Notes: a model not told the origin generated them from the sequence alone. DNA of 64,000 nucleotides from Poriferisodalis sp965237655 (GCF_965237655.1 NZ_CBDEGB010000001.1:1550001-1614000), one strand, 5' to 3'; counted from the stretch's first letter, positions 18,922 to 27,751 are shown. Made by a program: numbers and translations.

Positions 18922-19773
18922 ATGTCAGTTGAGCAAACATCACCAGTGGAGAGCGCTGCTTCCGCTCAAGATCGCAAGCATGATGCGTGGATTCGTTGGA
19001 CCGATCCGTGGCTCGTGTCAGCCGCCGTCGCCAGCGTCCCGCTATTCCTCATGGAGAGCCGTGTCGGTCCGTCCGCCTTGACCGCGGTTCAGATTGCGAA
19101 CTGGGCAATCTGGGGCTTCTTCGCCGCTGACCTCGGTGTCCGCCTCGTCCTCACGGAAATGGCCCCGGCGCGTTACCTCCGTCGATACTGGTTCGATGTA
19201 GCGATCGTGGTGCTCGCGCTGATTCCGGTCGTGAGACCGTTGCGTGTGCTGCGTAGCGCACGCGTCCTGCGCCTCTTGCGTTTGACGACCGGCATGAGCT
19301 TTCTCGCGGCCCTGTGGCATGGCCGAGGCAGGCGCGCCTGGAGAAGCCTCCGCGGCGGCAATGCCCTCATCGTCGTCTTCGTGGTGGTTGTCGTCGCCCC
19401 GATACTGGTCTGGCTCGTTGAACGAGCGGGCGGCGGGCAGATTGACACGCTCGGCGAGTCGCTCTGGTGGGGAGCGGCCACGATCACCACAGTTGGCTAC
19501 GGCGACGTAGCACCGGTGACGTGGCTCGGGAGGTCCATCGCCGTAGTTCTGATGCTGGCCGGAATCACCGGATTCGGAGTCGTGACGGCCAATATGGCGG
19601 CACGGTTCACAAGAACTGATGGCCTGCCGTCGGCACCCGTGGCTTTGGCACAGTTGGCGCAATTCGAGGCGGCCGTTCTCAGTCAAGGCCTCAGCCAGAG
19701 CCAGCATGTGCAAGCCCGGCGGGCCGTGGAGACACTGCACAGACTCATCGGCAGCTCTGAGGATTCGCGTTAA
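18922..19773 (+). CDS. Voltage-gated potassium channel family protein
   Basis: A 283-residue membrane protein. It has a voltage-sensor-like bundle with an arginine-rich S4 (RPLRVLRSARVLRLLRL), then a hydrophobic S5, a pore helix (LGESLWWGAATIT) and the potassium filter TTVGYGD, then S6 (IAVVLMLAGITGFGVVTANMA). About 45 residues of cytoplasmic tail follow. The filter sequence makes potassium selectivity very likely. An 81-nt gap separates it from the preceding nuclease-like gene; no functional link is evident. Confidence 0.9.
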   Translation: MSVEQTSPVESAASAQDRKHDAWIRWTDPWLVSAAVASVPLFLMESRVGPSALTAVQIANWAIWGFFAADLGVRLVLTEMAPARYLRRYWFDVAIVVLALIPVVRPLRVLRSARVLRLLRLTTGMSFLAALWHGRGRRAWRSLRGGNALIVVFVVVVVAPILVWLVERAGGGQIDTLGESLWWGAATITTVGYGDVAPVTWLGRSIAVVLMLAGITGFGVVTANMAARFTRTDGLPSAPVALAQLAQFEAAVLSQGLSQSQHVQARRAVETLHRLIGSSEDSR

Positions 19774-19864
19774 GACCCTCAGTATCCATCGGCGTCATGC
19801 TGAATTGCGCATCCGTTCATAGCTACTGTGGCGCCCACCGGAATCGACTGTTGCGGGGAAGATC

Positions 19865-21208
19865 ATGCTGGATGAGTCACACCAGGCTCGGCTGTTCTCG
19901 GTATCGGGAATTCGAGGAGAACGAGAAGCAGAGCTAAGAGCAACCTCGGCCTTGCTATCCGTACTCTCGGTCGTCCGTCCATTGTCGAAGCGATTGCTTG
20001 CTCCGCTCGGCGCAAGCCGTGCTGATCGCGCGTCGGTTCAGGCCTTTACTGAGGTGACATTCAAATCAACGGATGGCGAGAAGCTGCGCCCGGACGGTGT
20101 CGTTCGGGTCACGTCGGGTCAACACGCATTCACGGCCTTGGTCGAGGCGAAGGTGGGTGAAGCCAAGTTGGACGCTGACCAGATCAACAAGTACCTGCGC
20201 CTAGCGCGTCAAGAGGGCTACGACTGTGTACTCACCATTTCGGCCGAGATAGCTGCCTTCGATGGAGCCCATCCCACAGCTGGTGTTCAAGTGCCCGCAG
20301 GTGGCAAGGTGCAGCTCCATCACTTGTCGTGGACGCGAATCTTGTCCGTATCGATCAAGGAACACGCGCACCGCGGCGTGGAAGACGTTGAGCAAGCCTG
20401 GTTGTTGGCCGAACTCATTCGATATCTCGAGCATCCAAGTTCCGGCATCACACACGCCAGCGACATGGGTGAGCACTGGGTCGACGTTCGGGGCAGAGCA
20501 CGCGACGGTCTGCTGCCTCGACCAACGCCCGAAGTCGCCGATGTGTGTCGGCGCTGGGACCAGTTGCTGCACGCCAACGCGATGGGATTGGGTGCACAGC
20601 TCGGCTCGGACGTCCAAGAAGTTGTGTCCCGCGCACATCGACAGAATCCGGCTCTACGCGAACGAGACTTCGCGCAGCGGCTCTGCCAGGAGGGCGTGCT
20701 TGACGGCCGTTTACGCGTGCCTGACGCCATAGCCGACATGGATGTCAGCGCGGACCTCCGTGCGTCTCGGCTTGTGGTTTCAGCCGAATTCGCGGCACCC
20801 TCCGACAAGGGTGCGAAGGGTCGGGTTGGCTGGCTCGCGCGGCAATTGCGCGAAGCGCCAGATGATTTGATCGTCGAGGCATTCACTCGGGGCTCCAAGT
20901 CGCCGGAGATCGCCACACTTGAAGATCTTCGGGAAGACACTGCGCTCGTGTTGCGCAGCAGACATAACCCTCCCGTGAGATTCAGGGTTACGCAGCGAAG
21001 CGAGATGGGCCAAGGGCGGCGGACGACACGCAAACTCGGATTTGCGGACTCGGTGACCGAAGCAGTCGAGCGCTTCTACAGCAGTACGTTGCAGCGCCTG
21101 CGTAAGGCGGCCCCACCAGCCCCCAAGGCGATGCCGGACCAAGCCGAGCCAGCAGCCGCAACGGACTCGGTACGACTTGATCCTGGGTTTCCTTCGGTTC
21201 ACGACTAG
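19865..21208 (+). CDS. PD-(D/E)XK nuclease-like protein of unknown role
   Basis: A 447-residue soluble protein. Residues about 60-130 carry a nuclease-like core: LRPDGVVRVTSGQHAFTALVEAKVGEAKLDADQINKY split as D...(x)...ExK, with a following helix and the strand YDCVLTIS. The rest is helical, with a basic C-terminal part containing LGFADSVTEAVERFY. Such proteins are often annotated as stress-response or restriction-like without experimental support. Its stop codon (TAG) overlaps the stop of the convergent cell-wall-binding gene in a shared CTAG. Confidence 0.65.
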   Translation: MLDESHQARLFSVSGIRGEREAELRATSALLSVLSVVRPLSKRLLAPLGASRADRASVQAFTEVTFKSTDGEKLRPDGVVRVTSGQHAFTALVEAKVGEAKLDADQINKYLRLARQEGYDCVLTISAEIAAFDGAHPTAGVQVPAGGKVQLHHLSWTRILSVSIKEHAHRGVEDVEQAWLLAELIRYLEHPSSGITHASDMGEHWVDVRGRARDGLLPRPTPEVADVCRRWDQLLHANAMGLGAQLGSDVQEVVSRAHRQNPALRERDFAQRLCQEGVLDGRLRVPDAIADMDVSADLRASRLVVSAEFAAPSDKGAKGRVGWLARQLREAPDDLIVEAFTRGSKSPEIATLEDLREDTALVLRSRHNPPVRFRVTQRSEMGQGRRTTRKLGFADSVTEAVERFYSSTLQRLRKAAPPAPKAMPDQAEPAAATDSVRLDPGFPSVHD

Positions 21209-22092
21209 TCGTCTGTCGTGACGACCTCTTCGCCTCGTTGCAGGTAGGCGTCGATGGCCTCTTGGGAGACGGCAGCGTCCCCGCCGATCACGATGAGCAT
21301 CAGTGGGTCGTTGTTGCACCCGGCCTGAGTTGCGCGAGCCTCGTCGAGATAGGCCATCGTTGCTGCGGGCAGCTCGTCGGGGGCGGTGAGCAACAGCGGC
21401 GCGCCGTAACGCGCCAGCATGGGCGTAGCGCTGAATGCGTCGTACGGCACCCATGCCCGTGTGAGGCCGACAGCGAGACTCCTGCCGCCGAGGTGGCAGG
21501 ACCCCAGCCCAGTAATGCGAGCGACCTCGACGGCAGTCTCGAACCGCGTCTCGCCGGCGAATCGCAGGACCCGGATGCCGAGCTTCTCGATTGACTCCTC
21601 GACGTCCTCGGAGAGCGCGGCCGTTCCGCCCATCAGAATGACTTGCTTGACGTCGTTGGACGTCAGGTGCTCACGCACCTTCGAGTGCAAGGCATGCGGA
21701 GGGTTCAGCAAGATCGGCAGGTGAAACCTCCCCGAGAGCTGACCGGCGACGAGCGCATCTGCGAACACCTGGCCGCTGGCCACAATGACTGACCGGGTGC
21801 CGCGGTACTGAGGCTCGCCGGCGAGATAGTCCGCCAGCGCCACGCTGGTCAGCACCGAGGTCTCGAAGCGGTCGGCACCGCCGTAGCGCACGACGTTCAC
21901 CTTGGCCAAGGCCGTCTCTGCGGGCGAGTCTTCGGTGGCTCCGAGCGGGGATGCCGCCACTCCCGCAGTCATCGCCCCGACGAGTGCAGCGGCCGCCGCA
22001 CAGCGGATCATTCGCTGGCTGGGGCGATGCCTCGCTCCGCGGCGACGTGCGCGGCACGGCGGCAAGCCCGAATCTCCTGAACGCTGCGCCAC
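21205..22092 (-). CDS. Cell wall-binding repeat (CWB2) secreted protein
   Basis: A 295-residue protein with an N-terminal basic region and a hydrophobic signal segment (MIRCAAAAALVGAMTAGVAA). CWB2 repeats follow: VVRYGGADRFETSVLTSVAL, then SVIVASGQVFADALVAGQLS, and a second module with LRFAGETRFETAVEVA. CWB2 modules bind cell-wall polymers. The GTG at 22092 is the longest start; the ATG at 22011, just before the hydrophobic core, is a realistic alternative giving a normal-length signal peptide. No enzymatic domain is fused. Confidence 0.85.
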   Translation of the reverse strand: MAQRSGDSGLPPCRARRRGARHRPSQRMIRCAAAAALVGAMTAGVAASPLGATEDSPAETALAKVNVVRYGGADRFETSVLTSVALADYLAGEPQYRGTRSVIVASGQVFADALVAGQLSGRFHLPILLNPPHALHSKVREHLTSNDVKQVILMGGTAALSEDVEESIEKLGIRVLRFAGETRFETAVEVARITGLGSCHLGGRSLAVGLTRAWVPYDAFSATPMLARYGAPLLLTAPDELPAATMAYLDEARATQAGCNNDPLMLIVIGGDAAVSQEAIDAYLQRGEEVVTTDD

Positions 22093-22179
22093 ACGCGAGA
22101 TGTTTCCACAATTGCAACGGATACCGGTGGGGGGATCGGCGCGTCTTGACCCTGAGCGGGGCGCGGTAGCTTCGCCGCG

Positions 22180-22647
22180 GTGCTGAAGGATCTGCGTGAG
22201 CTGCCTCGGACGGTATGGCCCAGAGCCGTGGTGTACGGCGGCATCGCAGCGGTGCTCATCGGGGTGCCTTCGGACCTGATCGACACGCCGATCTTCGGCC
22301 GACCGGTCGCCGTTCGCTGGCTCGACTACGTGATCTTGGCGGCCACCTCAGCCTTGATCGGACTGATACTGGCCATCCGACCTTCGCCGAGCAGCGAGGC
22401 TGGCACCGAAGCGGCCGTGGAGCGACAGGGCACCGCCACTCTTTGGGGCGGGTTCGTGTCATTCCTCGCCGTCGGCTGCCCGGTGTGCAACCAGGCAATC
22501 GTCGCCCTCGTGGGCGTCTCGGGCGCATTGGCATGGTGGGCGCCGGTGCAGCCTGTCGTGGGGCTGATCGCTCTCGGCCTCCTGCTGTGGACGCTGCGCA
22601 AGCGCTTGCGCAGCTATAGCGCCACCGCCTGCCCGATTCCCGCCTGA
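22180..22647 (+). CDS. Small membrane protein with conserved-looking CPVC motif
   Basis: A 155-residue protein with four predicted membrane helices (about residues 18-34, 48-66, 88-118 and 121-138). A GCPVCNQAIVALVGVSGAL segment places a CxxC pair at the membrane face. A paired cysteine in a membrane helix suggests redox or metal handling, but I do not recognise the family with certainty. It is divergent from the cell-wall-binding gene (88 nt between starts) and begins with GTG. Confidence 0.6.
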   Translation: MLKDLRELPRTVWPRAVVYGGIAAVLIGVPSDLIDTPIFGRPVAVRWLDYVILAATSALIGLILAIRPSPSSEAGTEAAVERQGTATLWGGFVSFLAVGCPVCNQAIVALVGVSGALAWWAPVQPVVGLIALGLLLWTLRKRLRSYSATACPIPA

Positions 22648-22660
22648 TCCGGGCCCGCCA

Positions 22661-22742
22661 GATCCTCGTTCAGGCCAGATCCCCGTTCAGGCCAGATCCC
22701 CGTTCAGGCCAGATCCCCGTTCAGGCCAGATCCCCGTTCAGG
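22661..22742. repeat. 17-bp tandem repeat array
   Basis: About 4.8 units of a 17-nt repeat (GATCCCCGTTCAGGCCA; the first unit has a T variant) fill the gap between the convergent membrane-protein and PQ-loop genes. The last partial unit supplies the stop codon of the PQ-loop gene. Confidence 0.9.
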
Positions 22743-23352
22743 ATGGCTCCGCGAGGGCGGCGCGGATCCGGTGGCGGGTGATCCACAGGCGCAAGAGCAC
22801 GAGCGCTGCGCACAGGAATGCGGTGCTGCCATAGACCATGATCGGCCCCGCAGCCACGAGTACGCCGTAGAAGCCCCACAAGATGCCTTCGCTTGCCGTC
22901 AGCACCCATGTCATCGGCGCTACGCCCACCGGGGCATACGAACGCCACGCGGCGACCACCGATGGACCGAGGTACAGCCCGTTCGACAATCCCAGCACGG
23001 TGCCCAGGACTGTCCAGCCCGCGACCAGCTGGAGTGCTACGCACGCCACGCCGACTGCGATGCCGGAGAGCACGCCTGCACGCACCTTGGCGCCGTTGCG
23101 GTACAGCAGGTACAGCGCCACGCCGTAGCTGATCACCGCGGAGAGCACGGCGGGGATCGTCTCCCAGAATTGCTCTGCGATCACATAAGCGATCCAGCCG
23201 GTGTTGATCACCATGCCGACCGCTGCCCACGCGGGCGAGGCGCCTTCGGTCCGTCCGATTCGCAGGAGGCGCACAATCTGGGGCACGACCTGCACGAACG
23301 TCACCGCCGTGGCCACAACTGCCACGGCGACGGCGAATTGGCCCTGTGTCAC
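22738..23352 (-). CDS. PQ-loop/SWEET-like membrane protein
   Basis: A 204-residue protein with about seven hydrophobic segments. The first repeat has FVQVVPQIVRLLRI followed by GASPAWAAVGMVINTGWIAY, the typical PQ-loop arrangement. The second half (GLYLGPSVVAAWRS, GVAPMTWVLTASEGILW) looks like a degenerate second repeat without the PQ pair. PQ-loop proteins include sugar and amino-acid facilitators; the substrate here is unknown. The GTG at 23352 is chosen because the much longer open frame upstream is antisense to the MFS gene. Confidence 0.75.
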   Translation of the reverse strand: MTQGQFAVAVAVVATAVTFVQVVPQIVRLLRIGRTEGASPAWAAVGMVINTGWIAYVIAEQFWETIPAVLSAVISYGVALYLLYRNGAKVRAGVLSGIAVGVACVALQLVAGWTVLGTVLGLSNGLYLGPSVVAAWRSYAPVGVAPMTWVLTASEGILWGFYGVLVAAGPIMVYGSTAFLCAALVLLRLWITRHRIRAALAEPS

Positions 23353-23499
23353 AACAGGACTCGCTGGCGGACACTGCGTCGGCCAGGCAGCAATTGCAGC
23401 ACGCGACAGGCCGCGCGAGCGGTCACCATCCCCTGAGTGTCGCAGCCCGCGCCACGCCACTTGCGCGGACGAGGCCGTTTCGGTGTTGCATTGAGACTC

Positions 23500-24813
23500 G
23501 TGACCACCGACAGCGGCGACCTGAGACCTCAGCGTCGCAGGCTGACGGGCCTGGCCGCGGTGGTCCTGATGGCACTGGTGGCCGCAATCGCTCAGTCGTT
23601 CGGGCGGTTCACCTACGGGGTGTTGCTTCCCGCAGTCCGAGATGATTTCGGCCTGTCGAACACCGTCGCCGGCTCGCTGGCCACTGTGAACATGGCGGCG
23701 TACCTGGTGGGCAGTCTGATCGTCGCAGCGGCCTCGAGCCGTTTCCGCCTGCTCTCGATGATGCGTGTCGGCATCGTGCTCGCAATCATCGGCCAGGCGC
23801 TGGCGGCCATCGCCCCGGGTCCACTGGTGCTGGGGGCAGGGCTGCTTTCGATGGGTCTGGGCGGGGCCTTGACGTGGATCCCCGCCCCGGTCGTCACGGC
23901 CGACGCAATCGCTCCGGACAAACGCGCACTCGCAATCGGGTTCCTCGGCGCGGGCATGGGCCTCGGCGTCGTCTTCGCCGGCCAGCTTTCCGGTTTCGTC
24001 CGTTCGACCATGGGCGACGCGTCCTGGCGGAACGTGTACTTGGTGCAGCTCCTGATCGGTGCGGTCGTTGCCGCAGCGGTGCTGCTGCTCATCGGCCACC
24101 GCCAGGAGCGCTTGGCGTCCAAGTCCGGCCTCGGCGGGTTCAGCATCCTGCGGCGCATGCACGGCTGGGTACCGCTGGTGTGCGCATTTACGGTCTTCGG
24201 GCTGCTGTACCTGCTGGTCATTGCGTTCCTGACGACCCGGCTGGAGGACGACAACGGCTGGACGAGCTCACAGGCGTCGCTGGCCTTCACCCTGGTCGGG
24301 GTGGCGATGATCTTCGGCGGTCCGCTGTTCATCGCGCTCGGAGAACGCATCGGAGCGCGCCGGACACTGGTGATCTCGTTTGCCGGATGGGCGGTCGTCA
24401 CCACGCTGATCCTGCCTGGATGGTTCGTGCCGACGCTGATCTTGTCGGTCGCAATCGGGTTGCTGTTCGCGGCGATGCCGAGCGTGCTGACCGTCTATGT
24501 CGTTACGAACACCACCACCGACGACTACGGGCCCTCGTTCGCTGCCACGACGTTCTCCTTCGGCGTCGCCCAGATGATCTCGCCTCAGCTCGGCGGCTTC
24601 ATCGCCGACGCCACGGGGTCGTTCACACCGGTGTTCCTGCTGTCAGCAGCATTGGCGGTGGTCGGCATGTTCGCGTCGCTCTGGCTTCCCGGGCACACAA
24701 GACCCGCCTTCCCGCCGATGCCGATCCATGTGGCTCCAGTGGTTCCGCCCGCCGACTGGCGCGTGGTCAACATGACGTTCGCCGTCACACCCGCAGAGAC
24801 CCGCAGCCCGTGA
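23500..24813 (+). CDS. MFS transporter, paralogue of the 8.6-kb gene
   Basis: A 437-residue, twelve-helix transporter. It shares AQSFGRFTYGVLLPAVRDDF and LSNTVAGSLATVNM with the transporter at 8642-9925. An alternative start at 23437 adds 21 basic residues; the GTG at 23500 (MTTDSGDLRPQ) is preferred because the paralogue also starts MTT a few residues before the first helix. The C-terminal tail (about 40 residues) is hydrophilic. Substrate unknown. Confidence 0.85.
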   Translation: MTTDSGDLRPQRRRLTGLAAVVLMALVAAIAQSFGRFTYGVLLPAVRDDFGLSNTVAGSLATVNMAAYLVGSLIVAAASSRFRLLSMMRVGIVLAIIGQALAAIAPGPLVLGAGLLSMGLGGALTWIPAPVVTADAIAPDKRALAIGFLGAGMGLGVVFAGQLSGFVRSTMGDASWRNVYLVQLLIGAVVAAAVLLLIGHRQERLASKSGLGGFSILRRMHGWVPLVCAFTVFGLLYLLVIAFLTTRLEDDNGWTSSQASLAFTLVGVAMIFGGPLFIALGERIGARRTLVISFAGWAVVTTLILPGWFVPTLILSVAIGLLFAAMPSVLTVYVVTNTTTDDYGPSFAATTFSFGVAQMISPQLGGFIADATGSFTPVFLLSAALAVVGMFASLWLPGHTRPAFPPMPIHVAPVVPPADWRVVNMTFAVTPAETRSP

Positions 24814-24955
24814 CAACGCCATGATCCTGCAGCGGTTCGAGCGCCGGGTCCTCGCTGGCATCGTCTGAACGGCTCTAGCCGGCACCGGCGGCGGCGTCGT
24901 CAGTCGCTCAGCACGCCAGCTTCCTCTTGTACCTAGGCCAACATCGGAACGAATT

Positions 24956-26304
24956 GAGCCTTCGTCTTTTTTTGGGATTCGGGCTGCTGGGCTCGGCGGG
25001 GTCAGGTTAGTAGCAGGCCGCGGGCTTCGAAGTTGGCGTAGTTGGTGAAGCCGTGGGCTCGGCGTCGCAGGACTTGGAGCAGGTTGTTCGTTCCCTCGAT
25101 GCGTCCGTTGCTGGGCCGTCCTGTGTGGTGCCAGTCGAGGATCTGGGCATGCCAGGCGAGGAACGTGTCGACGGTGTCGCTGAACTCGGGTATCTGGCCG
25201 GTGCTGTAGATGTCCGCGAACCGGTCCAGGGCTGCCATCGCGCCGTCGTGGTCGTCGGCGAGATAGAGCTGGTGCAGCTCGCCGAGCGCTTCCCAGGCTG
25301 CTTTGAGCCGTGGATGGGCGGCGAACAGGGCGTCAAGGCGGGCCTGGTCGGCGGCGTCGAGCTTGTCGGGTCTGCGCATCAGCAGGAATCTCGCCCGGAA
25401 CACGTCGCGGTCGAAAGCGGGCTTGGAGCCTTCGGGGCGGCGCTGGACGTCTCGGCGGACCGCGGTGAGCCCTGCTTGGAAACATCTGATGACGTGGAAC
25501 CGGTCCAGGACGTGGCGGGCATGGCCGAGCTGGGCGTCGATCGCTGCTTTGTACGCCGCCGAGCCGTCGGACACCACGACCTTCACCGCCGGGCACCATC
25601 GGTGCCCTTGGGCGGCCAGGAACCCTGACAGTGCTGCCTGGCTGCGGTGGGGAACCATGGCGAGCACCTCGCCGGTGTCGCCGTTCACCAGTACCGTCAC
25701 ATAGCGGTGCCGCTTGCGGATCGAGGTCCCCTCCACCAGCAGCACCCGACACCTTTGCCGGCGCCGGCGGTCGCCGACCAGACCTGCATAGGCGACCACC
25801 AGCGCGTTGACCAGCTTCCAGCCCACTCCATGACGGCGGGCCGCCGAGCTGACCGTCATCGCACGGGCGTCTTTGACCAGCCGGCGCGCCAGACGCGCCG
25901 TGACACGGCCCTCGAACGCCGGGTGGTCCTCCATGAACCGCCGGCCGCCGCAGACCTCGCAGACCATGCGCCGCTGCTCGAACACCAGCACCACCGGCCG
26001 GCCCGACACCTCCAGGTCGCGGATCTCCCGGTCCCGGCGGTCATGGGCCTTCCCGCTCGGGGTCCCGCAATCAGGGCAACACGGGCGGCGCACCGTCGAG
26101 CGCACCCGCACCACCAGCCGCTCAGGCGCGTCGACCACCACCCCCAGCACCTCGACACGCGGCAGCCACAACCGCACCGACATAACATCACGCTTCATCG
26201 AGGCCCTCCAGGGTTCGGCGTCTGCAAACACCGATCCCAGCAGGGCCTCGACCCCTACAAGCGGACCCTCAACCCACCCTCATCCCAACAAAAGACGAAG
26301 GGCC
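24956..26304 (-). mobile_element. ISL3-family insertion sequence, copy 1
   Basis: The element is 1349 bp with inverted ends that both contain CCTTCGTCTTTT followed by a (G/T)TTGGGAT block. It is flanked by an 8-bp direct repeat AACGAATT at 24948-24955 and 26305-26312, the target duplication size of ISL3 elements. It carries one transposase gene. It inserted about 60 bp upstream of the decayed FNT channel gene. The left end reads seven Ts where the right end (and both ends of copy 2) has a G interrupting the run. Confidence 0.93.
25002..26198 (-). CDS. ISL3-family transposase, catalytic motif altered
   Basis: A 398-residue transposase. It has an N-terminal zinc-binding region (CPDCGTPSG, then CEVCGG), a helix-turn-helix region and a DDE domain: VVVSDGSAAYKAAI for the second Asp and NGRIEGTNNLLQVL for the Glu. 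At the first Asp position this copy reads LLVEGTSIRKRH, whereas copy 2 at 36.7 kb reads LLVDETSIRKRH. The catalytic aspartate is therefore replaced by glutamate and the following Glu by Gly, which likely impairs activity. A GGAGGG ribosome-binding site precedes the ATG at 26196-26198. Confidence 0.93.
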   Translation of the reverse strand: MKRDVMSVRLWLPRVEVLGVVVDAPERLVVRVRSTVRRPCCPDCGTPSGKAHDRRDREIRDLEVSGRPVVLVFEQRRMVCEVCGGRRFMEDHPAFEGRVTARLARRLVKDARAMTVSSAARRHGVGWKLVNALVVAYAGLVGDRRRRQRCRVLLVEGTSIRKRHRYVTVLVNGDTGEVLAMVPHRSQAALSGFLAAQGHRWCPAVKVVVSDGSAAYKAAIDAQLGHARHVLDRFHVIRCFQAGLTAVRRDVQRRPEGSKPAFDRDVFRARFLLMRRPDKLDAADQARLDALFAAHPRLKAAWEALGELHQLYLADDHDGAMAALDRFADIYSTGQIPEFSDTVDTFLAWHAQILDWHHTGRPSNGRIEGTNNLLQVLRRRAHGFTNYANFEARGLLLT

Positions 26305-26366
26305 AACGAATTAGCGTTCCCGGTGGTGTTTCGTGAGTCGTCCGTGGATCTTGAGCGGATCGGCCG

Positions 26367-27037
26367 GTGATGTCTGATCCGATCGGACCTCGTGTGCCGA
26401 CTGGCAATCCGGTCGTGCCGCTGACGCCATCGGACATCGCAGCGCAGGTATCGCATCTCGCGATTCGCCGAGCGGCGCTCAGCTTCGGGTCGATGTCGGT
26501 GCTGGCGGCGATGGCGGGCGTGTTCGTTGCGCTCGGAGCGATGCTGACCAGCACCATCTCGGCCTCGTCGAATCTCGGCATCGGCCCCACACGGCTCCTG
26601 ATGGGCGTCGGCTTGTCGACGGGCCTGTTCTTGGTGGTGATCACCGGCGCGGAGCTATTCACCGGCAACAACCTGATGGTCATCGGGCTGCTCGATCACC
26701 AGATCACGGTCCGCCAACTCGTCCGCAACTGGATCTCGGTGTACCTGGGCAACTTCGCCGGCGCGATTGTGGTGGTGCTGCCCATCTCCGCATTCGTCGC
26801 CGGCGGATTCGAGCACAGCGTGGCCGACATGTACTTCGTGCCGATTGGGATGCTGGTCTCGGGCAGTCAGACGTTGTCGCCGCGGCTGGGCTCTCGACGG
26901 CGCAGCTCGACGGCCTGAACGGGGCGTGGTTCGCAGGCTTCCTGGCGATCGTGACCCTGGGCAACGTTGTGGGCGGCGCCGCGGTGTCGCTGGCCAACTG
27001 GTTCGTGCACCTGCGCAAGATCCCTATCGTCGGCTGA
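26367..27037 (+). pseudogene. Formate/nitrite transporter family, deleted and frameshifted
   Basis: The N-terminal half is a clear FNT channel: GVFVALGAMLTSTI, ITGAELFTGNNLMVIG and NWISVYLGNFAGAI. The next residues, VVVLPISAFVAGGFEHSVAD and MYFVPIGMLV, correspond to a point about 70 residues further on in the family, so an internal block (about two helices) is missing. The frame then shifts near 26860. The frame ending at 27035-27037 continues with GLSTAQLDGLNGAWFAGFLA and TLGNVVGGAAVSLANWFVH, the normal C-terminus. Two lesions make a functional pentameric channel unlikely. The ISL3 copy lies just upstream. Confidence 0.85.
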
Positions 27038-27067
27038 TCCTGTCGACGATCTCGCTCCGAGGTGCCG

Positions 27068-27520
27068 CTAGGTGCCGTCGGCCGGGCTGTCGTCAGCGGG
27101 TTCGAGCAGGACGATGGGGAACTGGCGGTCGGTCTTGCGCTGGAATCGGACGTAGTGGTCGTCTTTGGCGGCGATCTGTTCCCACAGCGCTGTGCGTTCG
27201 TCGTCCCCGGTGAGGCGGGCTGTCATCTGCTGGGTGCCGTCGCGGTTGCGAACCGTGACCGCCGGGTTGTCGCGCATGTTCAGGAACCACGCCGGGTGCT
27301 TCGTGTCGCCGCCGCGGGAACCGATGACGGCGAAGGCATCACCTGGCTGGGCGACCACGGACAGCAGCGTCGAGCGGGGTTCGCCGCTGCGCCGGCCCGT
27401 GGTGGTCACCTCGATGATGGGTGTGCCCTTGTGAATCCAGCCGACACGGCCGCCGCTGAGCCGGATCGCCGTGCGGTTCAGCCAGTTGGCCGCCCTGAAC
27501 GCGAAATCAGATACCAGCAA
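27068..27520 (-). CDS. Deazaflavin-dependent (DDN/F420-type) nitroreductase family protein
   Basis: A 150-residue split-barrel protein. The family signature is visible: IIEVTTTGRRSGEPRSTLLS, a GDAFAVIGSRGG strand, and HPAWFLNMRDNPAVTV. Members use or bind F420 and include quinone reductases and nitroimidazole-activating enzymes in mycobacteria. The C-terminal FQRKTDRQFPIVLLEPA is typical. It implies F420 synthesis elsewhere in the genome, in line with an actinobacterium. Confidence 0.88.
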   Translation of the reverse strand: MLVSDFAFRAANWLNRTAIRLSGGRVGWIHKGTPIIEVTTTGRRSGEPRSTLLSVVAQPGDAFAVIGSRGGDTKHPAWFLNMRDNPAVTVRNRDGTQQMTARLTGDDERTALWEQIAAKDDHYVRFQRKTDRQFPIVLLEPADDSPADGT

Positions 27521-27751
27521 CCTTGCCTCCAGCCCTGCGTGGCAGCTTCGCCAGTGTCTATCTTCCCAGCGCAGATAGAGCCTGCTGGACCCACGGGCGC
27601 CGGCTGCGACACGCCACTTCGGTGCTGGTCACACGTGACTGCGACCGTCCTGGGCAGGCGTAGCTGCGGTGCGTTCGTGTGGATGGCGGCAAGAGGTGAG
27701 CTGGCCGCGACCAGTCGCGGCCAGCTCACCTGCCGATATCAGTTATCGATA

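Noticed and set aside
22661..22742. CRISPR array from the 17-bp repeats
   Set aside because: Units are contiguous with no spacers, so it is a simple tandem repeat.
23353..24162. Long minus-strand open frame continuous with the PQ-loop gene
   Set aside because: It is antisense to the MFS transporter at 23500-24813 and has the His/Gln/Arg-rich composition of a shadow frame. The PQ-loop gene starts at 23352.
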